From assembly GCF_900603025.1 (NCBI RefSeq), contig NZ_LR026975.1, forward strand, positions 4,402,001 through 4,466,000: DNA of 64,000 nucleotides, written 5' to 3'. This DNA comes from Mycolicibacterium hassiacum DSM 44199 (GTDB lineage Bacteria; Actinomycetota; Actinomycetes; Mycobacteriales; Mycobacteriaceae). Below, piece after piece: positions 47,661 to 56,321 of this stretch; within the stretch, counting starts at the first letter, position 1; every line of letters begins with the position of its first letter. The notes below the pieces were generated by a model. That model did no database searches. It saw only the letters and a program-made list of their open reading frames with translations, and was not told the DNA's origin. A program made the translations under genes and the position numbers.

Positions 47661-49040
47661 GTGACCGACCGCGATGAGGAGTTGCGGCGCAGGCTCGGCT
47701 GGACCGGCCCCGAGGAGACCGAAACCGAACCCGACGAGGACGACGACTTCGACACACCCCCGCCCAAGCCGGCGCCCCGCCCGTCCGGGCCGGGCGATCG
47801 GCGCCCGTCGGGGGACTGGCGCCAGCCGCCTCCGCAGTACGGGCCGGGCCGCCACGGCGGTGTGCCGTGGGGAGCGCCGCCGGGCCCGGCCGGGGCTCCG
47901 CAGCAGCAGCCGCAGCAGCCGCCGCAGGCACCCCCGCCGGGGCCCCAGGACCAGCCGACGCAGGTGTACGCGCAGGTGCCCGGTCCCCCGGTGTCGGGCC
48001 CCCCGGCGTCCGGTCCCCCGGTGTCGGGCCCCCCGGCGTCCGGTCCCCCGGCGCCCGGTCCCCAGTGGGGTCCGCCCGCGCCGCCGCCCGGGTCCTACGC
48101 CGAGAGCATCCGCGCCGACGAACTGGTGCGCCCGCGCCGGCGGCCGCCGACCCGCGGCTGGCGGCTGGTGTTGTACCGGGCCACGTTCGGCCTGGTCAAC
48201 CTCGGCCCCGGGCCCGACGAGTTGCGGCTGACCGAACTCGTCGCGCAGGTCCGGGCCCCGCTGCGGGGCAACTACAAGATCGGCGTGATGGGCAAGGGCG
48301 GCGTCGGCAAGACCACGGTGTCGGCCAGCGTCGGGTCGATCTTCGCCGAGCTGCGCCAGGACGACCGCGTGGTGGCGATCGACGCCGACACCGCGTTCGG
48401 CAAGCTGGGCAGCCGTATCGACCCCAAGGCGCCCGGCTCGTACTGGGAGCTGATCGCCGACCAGCATCTCGAGACGTTCGCCGATGTGCGCACCCGGGTG
48501 GGCAAGAACGCCGCCGGACTGTTCGTGCTGCCGGGCGAGAACGCGCCGGCCCGCCGCCGGGTGCTCGAGCCGGCGATCTACCGGGAGGCGGCGGCGCGGC
48601 TGGACCGGTTCTTCACGATCTCGATCATCGACTGCAGCTCGACGATGGACAGCCCGGTCACCCAGGAGGTGCTGCGGGACCTCGACGCGCTGATCGTGGT
48701 GTCCTCGCCGTGGATCGACGGCGCCGCGGCGGCCGGCCAGACCATGGACTGGCTGGCCGCCCACGGGATGACCGAGCTGCTGTCGCGCACCGTCATCGTG
48801 CTCAACGACTCCGACGGGCACGCCGACAAGCGCACCAGATCAATTCTGGCCCAACAGTTTTCCACTCACGGGCAGCGCGTCATCGAGGTGCCGTTCGACG
48901 GCAGCCTGCGTCCCGGCGGGGTGATCGACAGCACCGCGCAGATGTCGCAGGCCACCCGGATCCGGTTCCTGGAGATCGCTGCGGCGCTGGCCGCGCACTT
49001 CCCGGCCACCGAGGAGCGCGCCCGCACCCGCCGCGGCTGA
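47661..49040 (+). CDS. MinD/ParA-like ATPase, EspI-related (Rv3860-like)
   Basis: A 459-residue protein built like EspI: an acidic N-terminus, a Pro-rich region (about 30-150), then WRLVLYRATFGLVNLGPGPDE, matching the EspI WRHW..LTRINLGLSPDE region, and a ParA/MinD ATPase. Walker A is VMGKGGVGKTTVSASV near residue 210 and the switch region is IDCSSTMDSP. The Pro-rich part contains a short tandem repeat (GPPVSGPPASG twice, bases about 47988-48048). Rv3860, beside whiB6 in M. tuberculosis, appears to be the counterpart. Role unknown; by analogy with EspI it may control ESX-1. Transcribed toward a strong terminator-like hairpin. Confidence 0.8.
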   Translation: MTDRDEELRRRLGWTGPEETETEPDEDDDFDTPPPKPAPRPSGPGDRRPSGDWRQPPPQYGPGRHGGVPWGAPPGPAGAPQQQPQQPPQAPPPGPQDQPTQVYAQVPGPPVSGPPASGPPVSGPPASGPPAPGPQWGPPAPPPGSYAESIRADELVRPRRRPPTRGWRLVLYRATFGLVNLGPGPDELRLTELVAQVRAPLRGNYKIGVMGKGGVGKTTVSASVGSIFAELRQDDRVVAIDADTAFGKLGSRIDPKAPGSYWELIADQHLETFADVRTRVGKNAAGLFVLPGENAPARRRVLEPAIYREAAARLDRFFTISIIDCSSTMDSPVTQEVLRDLDALIVVSSPWIDGAAAAGQTMDWLAAHGMTELLSRTVIVLNDSDGHADKRTRSILAQQFSTHGQRVIEVPFDGSLRPGGVIDSTAQMSQATRIRFLEIAAALAAHFPATEERARTRRG

Positions 49041-49049
49041 TTTTTTCCC

Positions 49050-49109
49050 GCGAGCAGACGCAAAACCCCCCAAAACTGGCCGAAATTGGGGGTGTTTGCG
49101 TCTGTTCGC
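49050..49109. terminator. Bidirectional hairpin terminator between convergent genes
   Basis: Arms GCGAGCAGACGCAAAACCCC (49050 on) and GGGGTGTTTGCGTCTGTTCGC (ending 49109) form a ~20-bp nearly perfect stem. T-runs or A-runs flank both sides (TTTTTT at 49041-49046, GGAAAAA at 49111-49117). It separates the MinD-like gene from the convergent HTH gene. Confidence 0.8.
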
Positions 49110-49128
49110 CGGAAAAAGGGGGGAGGGG

Positions 49129-49917
49129 TCAGGTGATGGCGAGCTGTTCGACGAGGTCCTCGAGCGCCTTGACGGCCGGCGCCGGCACCGGCTGCTCCGA
49201 CTCGGCCGCCACCACGTCCTCCTCGGAAACGTCTGCCGCCTTGGCGGTTTCGGCGATGGTGAGGTTCGCCCCGCGCCGTGCCGCGTAGAGCCGCTGGCCC
49301 AGTGTGGCGTGCGGCGAGCGGGCCGCCCGCAGCATCAGCGCGTCGTAGCGGCTGCGCACCGCGCTGAGCGCCTTGATCAGCGGCGGGGACACCTTGTTGA
49401 TCCGCGCCGCCCGGGCCGCGACCGCCTCGAGCTGGCGCAGGTCGGCCAGGATCTTGGTGGCCCGCGCGGTGAAGTCGTCGCTGTCCACCGGCGGCAGCGC
49501 CTCGATCGCGGTGTCGAACGTGTTCACCGCGGTGACCACGGCCTGCGCGATCAGCGAGACGTCCTGGGCAATGATCGACGACGCGTCCTCGCCGGCGGCG
49601 GGGGCCTCCGCCGCCAGCGCGGCGGGGGCGGGCGCCTCGGGGGCGGCCGGTGCGACGGGCTCGCCGCGGCGGAGCCGCTCGATCGTGCCGGGCGGCCAGC
49701 GCAGCACCTCCTCGAGCTTCGCCCGGGTGCGCTCACGGGGCCAGCTGCGGCCCTTCTCGAAGGCGATCAGAGCGCCCGCGTTGATGATTCCCTCGGCCGC
49801 CAGCCGGCGCTGGCTGATGTTCAGTTCCCGCCGTCGCGCCGCCGCGGCCGCGCCCGCGCGCACCACCCCAGGATCGAGCGCCCCGGTCGCGGTCTCGGTC
49901 GACTCCGGGTGGGACAT
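49129..49917 (-). CDS. HTH transcriptional regulator, candidate EspM (divergent from whiB6)
   Basis: A 262-residue protein with two helix-turn-helix-like regions. The first is N-terminal and XRE-like (ARRRELNISQRRLAAEGIINAGALIAFEKG, about 28-57). The second is near the C-terminus (RLYAARRGANLTIAETAKAADVSEEDVVAAE, about 205-235). An Ala/Pro linker and helical region lie between. EspM (Rv3863) is divergent from whiB6 and represses it in response to loss of the ESX-1 complex. Position and DNA-binding character fit, but the length is shorter than Rv3863 and I cannot confirm similarity by eye. Confidence 0.65.
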   Translation of the reverse strand: MSHPESTETATGALDPGVVRAGAAAAARRRELNISQRRLAAEGIINAGALIAFEKGRSWPRERTRAKLEEVLRWPPGTIERLRRGEPVAPAAPEAPAPAALAAEAPAAGEDASSIIAQDVSLIAQAVVTAVNTFDTAIEALPPVDSDDFTARATKILADLRQLEAVAARAARINKVSPPLIKALSAVRSRYDALMLRAARSPHATLGQRLYAARRGANLTIAETAKAADVSEEDVVAAESEQPVPAPAVKALEDLVEQLAIT

Positions 49918-50248
49918 CTGGTCGGCATCCTCGCGCGCAGGTGAGCGGAACGGTCCGCCCGAATCTTATCGCTAGCTGTAGCACCCGCTACGGCTCAGGT
50001 GCGCGGGTACCCGCATCGGTGCTACAGCATTGTGCGGCGTAAAGCTGACGCATTGCTACAGTTCTGGCCCGATTGTTTTCCCAGTTCACCGCCATAAGCA
50101 CGGGCAGCTCTCCCGAATCCGCTACGTATACCGCTACGGCCCCGCTCCAGTTCTGCAGCACCAAACTGTTGCGACGCTACGGTTTGTGCGCTAGTTTTGT
50201 TACCAACAGCGGCACAGCGCCGCAGCGGACGTGACAGAGGAGCACCCC
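49918..50248. promoter_or_regulatory. Divergent regulatory region upstream of whiB6 with seven GCTAC-type repeats
   Basis: This 331-base spacer contains the inverted GCTGTAGC (49975-49982). It also contains GCTACGG (49987-49993), GCTACAG (50021-50027), GCTACAG (50055-50061), GCTACGT (50121-50127), GCTACGG (50133-50139) and GCTACGG (50176-50182). The repeated short motif resembles an array of operator half-sites and may be bound by the adjacent HTH protein or by WhiB6. Function is inferred only. Confidence 0.6.
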
Positions 50249-50542
50249 ATGAACGCAGTCGACATGACCGGCACCCCGATCGGTCTGTGCACCCGCGACC
50301 CGGACAAGTGGACGACCTACGCCGACGACGAGGCCAAGGCCATCTGCCGGGCGTGCCCGCGGCGCTGGGCCTGCGCCCGCGAAGCCTGCGAGTCCCCGCG
50401 CGCCGAGGGTCTGTGGGCCGGCATCTTCATTCCCGAGAGCGGCCGCGGCCGCACCTTCGCCCTGCGGCAGCTGCGTTCGCTGGCCAAGCGCAACGGCTAT
50501 CCGGTCCGCCAGCGCCGCGTCTACTACGCCGAATCCGCCTGA
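50249..50542 (+). CDS. whiB6: WhiB6, iron-sulfur transcriptional regulator of ESX-1
   Basis: A 97-residue WhiB protein. The four cluster-binding cysteines are Cys8 or so in IGLCTRDPD, then CRACPRRWAC (C-x2-C-x5-C), followed by the G-L-W turn (AEGLWAG) and a basic C-terminus. ACPRRWACARE and RNGYPVRQRRV closely parallel Rv3862. WhiB6 controls ESX-1 genes in response to redox state and ESX-1 assembly. AGAGGAG lies 7 bases upstream of the ATG at 50249; a GTG at 50231 overlaps that ribosome site and is not preferred. Confidence 0.93.
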   Translation: MNAVDMTGTPIGLCTRDPDKWTTYADDEAKAICRACPRRWACAREACESPRAEGLWAGIFIPESGRGRTFALRQLRSLAKRNGYPVRQRRVYYAESA

Positions 50543-50552
50543 CCGGTGTCCG

Positions 50553-50584
50553 GCCCGCCGCTCTGCGGGGGGTGAGCGGCGGGC
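50553..50584. terminator. Hairpin between convergent whiB6 and carboxyltransferase genes
   Basis: Perfect 11-bp inverted repeat GCCCGCCGCTC / GAGCGGCGGGC with a 10-base loop, in the 52-base space between two stops. It is GC-rich without a T-run, as is common for mycobacterial terminators. Confidence 0.6.
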
Positions 50585-50594
50585 GGGTCACCGG

Positions 50595-52163
50595 CTACCA
50601 GGTGTCGACGACCCGGTGTCCGCCCTTCAGCTCGGCGTGAGCGGTGGCGGCCGCCAGGGTGTCGATGATCAGCCGGCGGGTGTCGGCCGGATCGATGACG
50701 TCGTCGATCTCGAACAGTTGCGCGGCGTTGAGCGCCTTGGCGTTCTCCTGGGCCGCAGCGGTGGCCTGGCGCACCCGTTCCTCGCGCTCGGCCTCGTCGG
50801 GAATGGCCTCGAGTTCCTTGCGCAGCCCCAGCCGCACCGCGCCCTCCAGCCCCATCGGGCCCAGATGCGCCCCCGGCCAGGCCACGGTCAGCACCGGCTC
50901 GTGCAGGCTGCCCCCGGTCATCGCCTGGGTGCCCAGGCCGTACCCGCGGCGCAGGATCACCGCGATGAGCGGCACCCGCAGCGTCGCGCCGGCCACCAGC
51001 AGCCGGGACGCGCGCCGCACCAGCGCCTCCGCCTCGGCGGCAGGCCCGACGATGTAGCCCGGGCAGTCCACCAGTGAGATCACCGGCAGCCCGAATGCGT
51101 CGCACAGCTGCAGGAAACGGGCAGCCTTGTCGGACGCGGCCGCGGTGATCGAACCCGCCATCACCATCGTGTTATTGGCGAGGATGCCCACCGGGCGGCC
51201 GTCGAACCGGGCCAGCGCGGTGACCATCTCCGCGGCGAACCGCGGCCGCAGCACCGTCACCGAATCCGCGTCGGCCAGCGTCTCGATGATCGGCAGCACC
51301 GGATAGGCGCGACGCGCCCGCTCGGGAACCATGCTGCGCAACCGGGTCTGATCCCCCGGGTCGCGGGCGGGGATGCGGCCCTGGAAATAGGCCAGCAGCC
51401 GTTTGGTCACCCGGACCGCCTCGGCCTCGTCGTCGACCACCACATCGACCACCCCGTTGGGCTCCTGCACGCCGATCGGCCCGACCTCGTCGGGCGCCAC
51501 CTCGCCCAGCCCGCCGCCGGCGATCATCGCCGGCCCGCCCATGCCGATCGAGGTATCGCGGGTCGCGACGATCAGGTCCGAACACCCGGCGATCGCGGCG
51601 TTGCCGGCGAAGCAGCGGCCCTTGACCACCGCGATCCGCGGCACCACCCCGGACAGCTGCGCCCACAGCTTGAACGCGCGGGTGTCCAGCGACGACACCG
51701 CCGGGTAGTCGGTGTCGCCGGGCCGGCCGCCACCGCCCTCGGCGAAGAACACCGTGGGCAGCCGCATCCGCTCGATCAGCTCGAACAACCGGTCCTTCTT
51801 GCGGTGGCCGAGCGCGCCCTGGGTGCCGGCCAGCACCGTGTAGTCGTAGGACAGCACCGCGCAGGTGGCGCGCTCGTCGCCGAACAACTCGCCGTTGACC
51901 CGCGCGGTTCCGGCCACCAGCCCGTCGGCCGGGGTGCGGGCGATCAGATCGTCGAGATCGCGGCGCATCCGCTGCGCGGCGATGGCGAACCGGCCGTATT
52001 CGATGAACGAGCCGGGGTCGACCAGATCGGCGATGTTCTCCCGCGCGGTTCGCCCACCCGCGGCATGGCGCTTCGCCACCGCGTCCGGGCGCGCCGCGTC
52101 CTCGGTCAACGCGCGGCGACGCAGCAACTCCGCGTAGTCCGCGCGCAGCGGCTCGTCCGACAT
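50595..52163 (-). CDS. Acyl-CoA carboxylase carboxyltransferase (beta) subunit
   Basis: A 522-residue biotin-dependent carboxyltransferase with the two crotonase-like halves of the family. The N-terminal half contains GGRTARENIADLVDPGSF, then AGTQGALGHRKKDRLFELIERM and FFAEGGGGRPGDTD. The C-terminal half has VGILANNTMVMAGSI, the LVDCPGYIVG motif and RRGYGLGTQAM. Acetyl-, propionyl- or another acyl-CoA could be the substrate. No alpha subunit is adjacent. The start at 52163 begins MSDEPLRADYAELLRRR, consistent with family N-termini. Confidence 0.87.
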   Translation of the reverse strand: MSDEPLRADYAELLRRRALTEDAARPDAVAKRHAAGGRTARENIADLVDPGSFIEYGRFAIAAQRMRRDLDDLIARTPADGLVAGTARVNGELFGDERATCAVLSYDYTVLAGTQGALGHRKKDRLFELIERMRLPTVFFAEGGGGRPGDTDYPAVSSLDTRAFKLWAQLSGVVPRIAVVKGRCFAGNAAIAGCSDLIVATRDTSIGMGGPAMIAGGGLGEVAPDEVGPIGVQEPNGVVDVVVDDEAEAVRVTKRLLAYFQGRIPARDPGDQTRLRSMVPERARRAYPVLPIIETLADADSVTVLRPRFAAEMVTALARFDGRPVGILANNTMVMAGSITAAASDKAARFLQLCDAFGLPVISLVDCPGYIVGPAAEAEALVRRASRLLVAGATLRVPLIAVILRRGYGLGTQAMTGGSLHEPVLTVAWPGAHLGPMGLEGAVRLGLRKELEAIPDEAEREERVRQATAAAQENAKALNAAQLFEIDDVIDPADTRRLIIDTLAAATAHAELKGGHRVVDTW

Positions 52164-52217
52164 GGCGTCCGATGCTAACCAACGCTGAACGCGGCGGGAT
52201 CCGGGTATACGTGAGGC

Positions 52218-52517
52218 ATGACCACCGACAAGACCGGCGCGCCGACCACCGTCGAGAAGCTCGCCGACCGCTTCACTATCAGCGTCGACGGGCAGCTCGC
52301 CGGGTTCACCGAGATCGTGGACCGCGACGGGCAGCGGGTCTTCCCGCACACCGAGGTCGACGAGGCGTTCCAGGGCCGCGGGCTGGCCACCATCCTCATC
52401 GGCGAAGCGCTGCAGCAGACCAGGTCCGCGGGCCTGCGGGTGGTACCGGTCTGCTCGATGGTGGCGGGCTACATCGACAAGCACCCCGAGTTCGCCGACA
52501 TCGCCGACCCGGCCTGA
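52218..52517 (+). CDS. Small GNAT-family N-acetyltransferase
   Basis: A 99-residue minimal GNAT domain of the YjdJ/PF14542 type. FPHTEVDEAFQGRGLATILIGEAL holds the acetyl-CoA pyrophosphate-binding loop (Q-G-R-G-L-A), followed by VPVCSMVAGYIDKHPEF. Such short proteins often acetylate amino groups of unknown small targets. The ATG at 52218 is 54 bases from the divergent carboxyltransferase start. Confidence 0.85.
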   Translation: MTTDKTGAPTTVEKLADRFTISVDGQLAGFTEIVDRDGQRVFPHTEVDEAFQGRGLATILIGEALQQTRSAGLRVVPVCSMVAGYIDKHPEFADIADPA

Positions 52518-52567
52518 CCGCCCCACCGGCGGATCGTTAATCCAGCTAACTTGCTACCGTCGTCGCG

Positions 52568-53389
52568 ATGACGGCGACGGCATTCTTCACCCCCGACGGT
52601 GACGGCTTCGCGCCGACCGCGATCGCCCGCGGCCCGTGGGGAAAGACGATCAGCGGCAACTACGTCGGCGGGTTGCTGGGACACGTGCTCGACCGGGCGG
52701 TCGACGATCCCGACCTGCAGCCGGCCCGGCTGACCGTCGACCTGTGCCGGCCCGCGGCGCTGGCTCCCGTGCAGGCCTCGACCGAGACGATCCGCTCCGG
52801 TCGGCGGCTGCGGCTGGTGGACGCGGTGCTACGGCAGGGCGATGCGGTGGTCGCCCGGGCCCGGGCGTTGTTCCTGCGCCGCGGCGATCAGCCCGACGAC
52901 CGGATCTGGACCGGCCCGATCAGCATGCCGCCGCCCCCGCCGGTGCCCGACCCGATCCCGCCCGGGCTCACCCAGCTGGTCTGGGCCTTCGGCCGCGCGG
53001 ACCTGCCGCCCGACCCCGCCCAGGGCCTGGTCCCGTGGCAGCACACCGGCCCGAAACACCTGTGGGTCCGCGACCTGCTGCCGCTGGTCGACGGCGCCGA
53101 GCTGACCCCGTTCACCCGGGCCGCGATGGTCGGCGACATGGCCAGCTCGCTGACCCACTTCGGCCCCAACGGACTGCAGTTCATCAACGCCGACTACACG
53201 CTGGCGCTGGCGCGGCTGCCGCGCGGCCCGTACCTGGGGCTGACGGCGCTGACCCACGTGAGTGACGCCGGGGTGGCCACCGGCACCGCGGCCCTCGTCG
53301 ACGAGAACGGCCCGATCGGCACCGTCGTCGCCAACGCGGTCTCGATGCCGGGCTTCAACCCGCCGACCCCCAAGGACTACGCGGGCTGA
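52568..53389 (+). CDS. Acyl-CoA thioesterase family protein (hot-dog fold)
   Basis: A 273-residue protein resembling TesB-like/'thioesterase family protein' of actinobacteria, with two hot-dog halves. The N-terminal half contains GKTISGNYVGGLLGHVLDRAV and LTVDLCRPAAL. The C-terminal half contains MASSLTHFGPNGLQFINADYT and LGLTALTHVSDAGVATGTAAL. Hydrolysis of acyl-CoA is the family-level inference. Its stop directly abuts the stop of the convergent nitroreductase-like gene. Confidence 0.75.
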   Translation: MTATAFFTPDGDGFAPTAIARGPWGKTISGNYVGGLLGHVLDRAVDDPDLQPARLTVDLCRPAALAPVQASTETIRSGRRLRLVDAVLRQGDAVVARARALFLRRGDQPDDRIWTGPISMPPPPPVPDPIPPGLTQLVWAFGRADLPPDPAQGLVPWQHTGPKHLWVRDLLPLVDGAELTPFTRAAMVGDMASSLTHFGPNGLQFINADYTLALARLPRGPYLGLTALTHVSDAGVATGTAALVDENGPIGTVVANAVSMPGFNPPTPKDYAG

Positions 53390-53869
53390 TCAGCGCGGCT
53401 GCAGGATGACCACCGGGATCTCCCGGTTGGCCCAGCTCTGATAGGTGTCGAAGTCGGCGTAGGCGTCCACCAGCTTCGGCCACAGCCGGGCCCGCTCCTC
53501 CGGGTCGGCGGTCACCGCGCGCACGGCGCGGCGCTCCCGGCCGATCTCGACGTAGGCCTCCGGGTTGGCCACCAGGTTGCGGTACCACTGCGGGTGGTCG
53601 TCACGCCCGCCCTGGGAGGCCACCACCACGATGTCGGGCCCGTCGGTGATGTACACCAGCGGGGTGACGAAGCGTTTGCCGGACTTGCGGCCGACGTGCT
53701 CGAGCAGCAGCGTCGGCACCGGCTTCTTGAACCCGGCGCCGATCCGCCACTTGGAGCCGATCCGCCCGCCGGTCAGCCGGTACACCGCGACGTGAGCCTT
53801 GCCGCCGTACTTCATGATCTTGCTGACCCACGGCGAATTCAGTTGTGCGGGTTTGTTCTTCGGATCCAT
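53390..53869 (-). CDS. Deazaflavin (F420)-dependent nitroreductase-family protein (Ddn-like)
   Basis: A 159-residue member of the Ddn/Rv3547-like family, recognised by the VYRLTGGRIG segment, the LLLEHVGRKSGKRFVTPLVY strand pair, VVASQGGRDDHPQWYRNLVANPEA and the C-terminal DFDTYQSW motif. These are small split-barrel proteins that use F420H2 to reduce quinones or nitro compounds. The start overlaps the preceding stop (TAATG), so it is coupled to the PPOX-class gene upstream. Confidence 0.88.
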   Translation of the reverse strand: MDPKNKPAQLNSPWVSKIMKYGGKAHVAVYRLTGGRIGSKWRIGAGFKKPVPTLLLEHVGRKSGKRFVTPLVYITDGPDIVVVASQGGRDDHPQWYRNLVANPEAYVEIGRERRAVRAVTADPEERARLWPKLVDAYADFDTYQSWANREIPVVILQPR

Positions 53870-54387
53870 TACAGGTCCTTCAAGCTTTCTCTGAGGTACT
53901 GCGCGGTGTAACCGGAAACCGGCATCGGGTCCATGCCGAGCTTGCGGTGATCCCAACTGCGGATACGGGTGGGGATGACGCGCACGCACACGCGCTTGTG
54001 CATCATCTGGTCGACGAACGGCCGCATCTCCTCGCTGTAGGGGCCGGTGTAGCGCTCGAACACGTTGATGCCGACCCGCAGGATGGTGTCGGGGTCGTCG
54101 ACGATCTCGGCGCGCCCGTCGATCGACACCCCGCGCAGTTTGTCGTAGCTGTGCCCGTCCTCGATCAGCACGCTGACGATCGGGTTGCGCCGGATGTTGA
54201 CGGCCTTCTGCGATTTCGCCTTGGTCTCGAACCAGATCTCGCCGTCGAGAACCGCGTACCACATCGCGACGAGGTGCGGCCGGCCGTCGGGCAGCAGGGT
54301 GGCCAGGGTGGCGGTCCGGCTGCGTTCGATGAAGTCGGCGATCTCCTCGTCGGTCATGACGATCTTCGCCCGCTCGTTGATGCCCAC
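53869..54387 (-). CDS. PPOX-class F420-dependent oxidoreductase
   Basis: A 172-residue pyridoxamine-phosphate-oxidase-like split-barrel protein. IERSRTATLATLLPDGRPHLVAMWY and FETKAKSQKAVNIRRNPIVSV are the typical cofactor and dimer segments. Members in actinobacteria mostly use F420 rather than FMN; the substrate is unknown. It lies immediately upstream of the Ddn-like gene (overlapping stop and start), so the pair may share substrate or cofactor. Confidence 0.85.
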   Translation of the reverse strand: MGINERAKIVMTDEEIADFIERSRTATLATLLPDGRPHLVAMWYAVLDGEIWFETKAKSQKAVNIRRNPIVSVLIEDGHSYDKLRGVSIDGRAEIVDDPDTILRVGINVFERYTGPYSEEMRPFVDQMMHKRVCVRVIPTRIRSWDHRKLGMDPMPVSGYTAQYLRESLKDL

Positions 54388-54450
54388 GCCCTGATCTTGT
54401 CAGGTCGGTGTCGCGCCCGTCACCGGGCACCGCAAACCGCACCCGGCGGG

Positions 54451-55632
54451 TCAGCTCAGCAGCATCACGTACTGGGCGGCCGCGAGCTGCTGGGCCTGCA
54501 GCAGGGTCGGCGCGTGCACCTCGATCGCGTAGCGGTCGGCGGGCGCCAGACAGTAGAACTCGGTGTCGCTCATCCGCCGGCACCGGCTGTCGGGCATGTT
54601 GCGCACCTGGTTCGCCGGTTGCGACATCGACTCGACCTCGGCGTCGAAGTCGGCGACGACGGCCTTGGCGCCGGCCGCGTCGCGGGTGCGGTAGACGGTG
54701 GTGGCGCCCATGGTCACCACATCGGTTCCGGTGTCGGAGAACAACGTCGACGAGCGCACCGGATCGTTCTGGAAGTGCAGCGCGCCGCGCCGCCCGAACA
54801 CCGCGTTCGCGGTGAACGTGAGGTTCGGCTTCTCGGCGGGGATGGTGCGGGCCAGCAGACCGTCCGGATCGACGGAGATCTCGGCGAACTCCGACGGGTC
54901 GGTGGCGCGGAACCGGTCGATCTCCGGGCGCTGCGCCGCGACCGCCTTGCCAATCAGCGCGGTCGCGGCATCGGTGTCGTCGGTGGTCTGGGCCAGCTGC
55001 ATGAACACGTACGGGCCGTGGGCGGTGAACGCGCGCACCGACTTCCAGCGCTTGCCGTCCTCGTCGTCGCTGGTGTAGACCACCGCCTGGGTGTCCGGCT
55101 GGTCCGGGATCGACACCTTCTCCCCCGGCCCTTCGGTGCCGCGCTGCCCCAGCGCGGTCTTGGCCAGGTCCTCGGCGGCGGCCGCCGCCGACGCGTCGTC
55201 GATGAACCGCAGCACGGAGTTGAGCAGCCGCGTCCGGCCCTCATCGGTGCGCGCCGAGGCGAACCCGTTGACGAAGTTGTGCCGCGCGGCGGTGGCGGCG
55301 AACGGTCCCGGCGCGATCAGCGACAGCGCCTCGGCCGCGGGCAGCGCCATTGCACCGAAGGCATACCACTTGGTCAGCTTCGGCTCGATCTCCCACGGCC
55401 CGAGCACGTGGTCGGCCATCCGCTGGGCCTCGATGAGCACGCCCTTGCGCGGGTCACCGGCCACCCCGAGCGGCGGGCGGGGTTCGGTGGGGAACCGGCC
55501 GACGTCGAGCTTGTCGAAATCGATTGCCGGCAAGGCGGGTTCACCGGCCGGCTTGCGGGCCGTGCCTTCGACGACCGAGGTGCACCCGGCCAGCAGCAGG
55601 GTCAACAGAAGCGCCGTGATGACGTGCCTCAT
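54451..55632 (-). CDS. Secreted lipoprotein of the DUF7373 type
   Basis: A 393-residue predicted lipoprotein. The signal VITALLLTLLLAGC ends in a lipobox (L-A-G-C), giving a lipidated Cys at residue 17 when the ATG at 55632 is used; an alternative start lies three codons upstream. The remainder is a soluble two-lobed domain containing WYAFGAMALPAAE, FVNGFASARTDEGR and MPDSRCRRMSDTEFYCLAPADRYAIEV, with two Cys near the end that could pair. Related lipoproteins are common in mycobacteria and have no known function. Confidence 0.75.
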   Translation of the reverse strand: MRHVITALLLTLLLAGCTSVVEGTARKPAGEPALPAIDFDKLDVGRFPTEPRPPLGVAGDPRKGVLIEAQRMADHVLGPWEIEPKLTKWYAFGAMALPAAEALSLIAPGPFAATAARHNFVNGFASARTDEGRTRLLNSVLRFIDDASAAAAAEDLAKTALGQRGTEGPGEKVSIPDQPDTQAVVYTSDDEDGKRWKSVRAFTAHGPYVFMQLAQTTDDTDAATALIGKAVAAQRPEIDRFRATDPSEFAEISVDPDGLLARTIPAEKPNLTFTANAVFGRRGALHFQNDPVRSSTLFSDTGTDVVTMGATTVYRTRDAAGAKAVVADFDAEVESMSQPANQVRNMPDSRCRRMSDTEFYCLAPADRYAIEVHAPTLLQAQQLAAAQYVMLLS

Positions 55633-55697
55633 CTGCGCCAACCTACCGTGTCGCCGGCACCCTTCGGCGCAGCCGTCGGGGCGTGCCGGACCGCCGG

Positions 55698-56321
55698 TCA
55701 GTCCAGCAGCGACCGCGCCAGCGCGTACGCCTCGCGCAGGTCGTCACCGCGGTAGCGCGCGGTGGCGAGCTTCTCGAGGGCGGGGGTGGCGTTGACGGCG
55801 ACGGTGCGCAGCCCGGTCCGGAACAGCGGCAGGTCGGTGTAGGAGTCGCCGTAGGCCACCACCCGGTCCCGGTCGAACCCGTCGCCGATCAGCCGTTCGA
55901 CGATGTGCACCTTGTCCTCGTCCTCGAGGATGTGCGCCTCGGCGAAGTCGGCGCCGATCGGGTTGTGGCTGGCGAAGACCCGTTTGGCACCCCACCGGGT
56001 GAGCCGCTCGACGAAGAACAGCGGCGACATCGACACCACCACCGCGGTCTCGCCGCGGCGTTCGATGTCGTCGAACACCGTGCGCAGGTGCCCGATCCAC
56101 GGCGCCTGCACGAACGCGGTGTCGATCACCTCCTCGGTGAGCCGCTGCCACAGCGGGTGGGTGCGGCGGTGGAACTCGACGTTGCTCAGCTCGCCGGCGG
56201 CGGACAGCTTCTCCAGCAGGTGCACCTGCTCGGAGACCCCGGCGTGGCGGGCGAGCTCGATCGAGGCGCTGGTGCCGCGCAGCAGGGTGCCGTCCATGTC
56301 GAAGACATGCAGCACGCTCAC
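55698..56321 (-). CDS. HAD-IB family phosphatase (SerB-like)
   Basis: A 207-residue HAD hydrolase. Motif I is HVFDMDGTLLRG, motif II is VVVSMSPLFFV, motif III carries a conserved lysine-type region, and motif IV is VVAYGDSYTDLPLF. This is the phosphoserine-phosphatase-like (IB) subgroup. It overlaps the CinA-type gene upstream (ATGA) and ends the nadV cluster, so a phosphorylated nucleoside or pyridine-nucleotide intermediate is a possible substrate. That is inference from context. Confidence 0.82.
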   Translation of the reverse strand: MSVLHVFDMDGTLLRGTSASIELARHAGVSEQVHLLEKLSAAGELSNVEFHRRTHPLWQRLTEEVIDTAFVQAPWIGHLRTVFDDIERRGETAVVVSMSPLFFVERLTRWGAKRVFASHNPIGADFAEAHILEDEDKVHIVERLIGDGFDRDRVVAYGDSYTDLPLFRTGLRTVAVNATPALEKLATARYRGDDLREAYALARSLLD

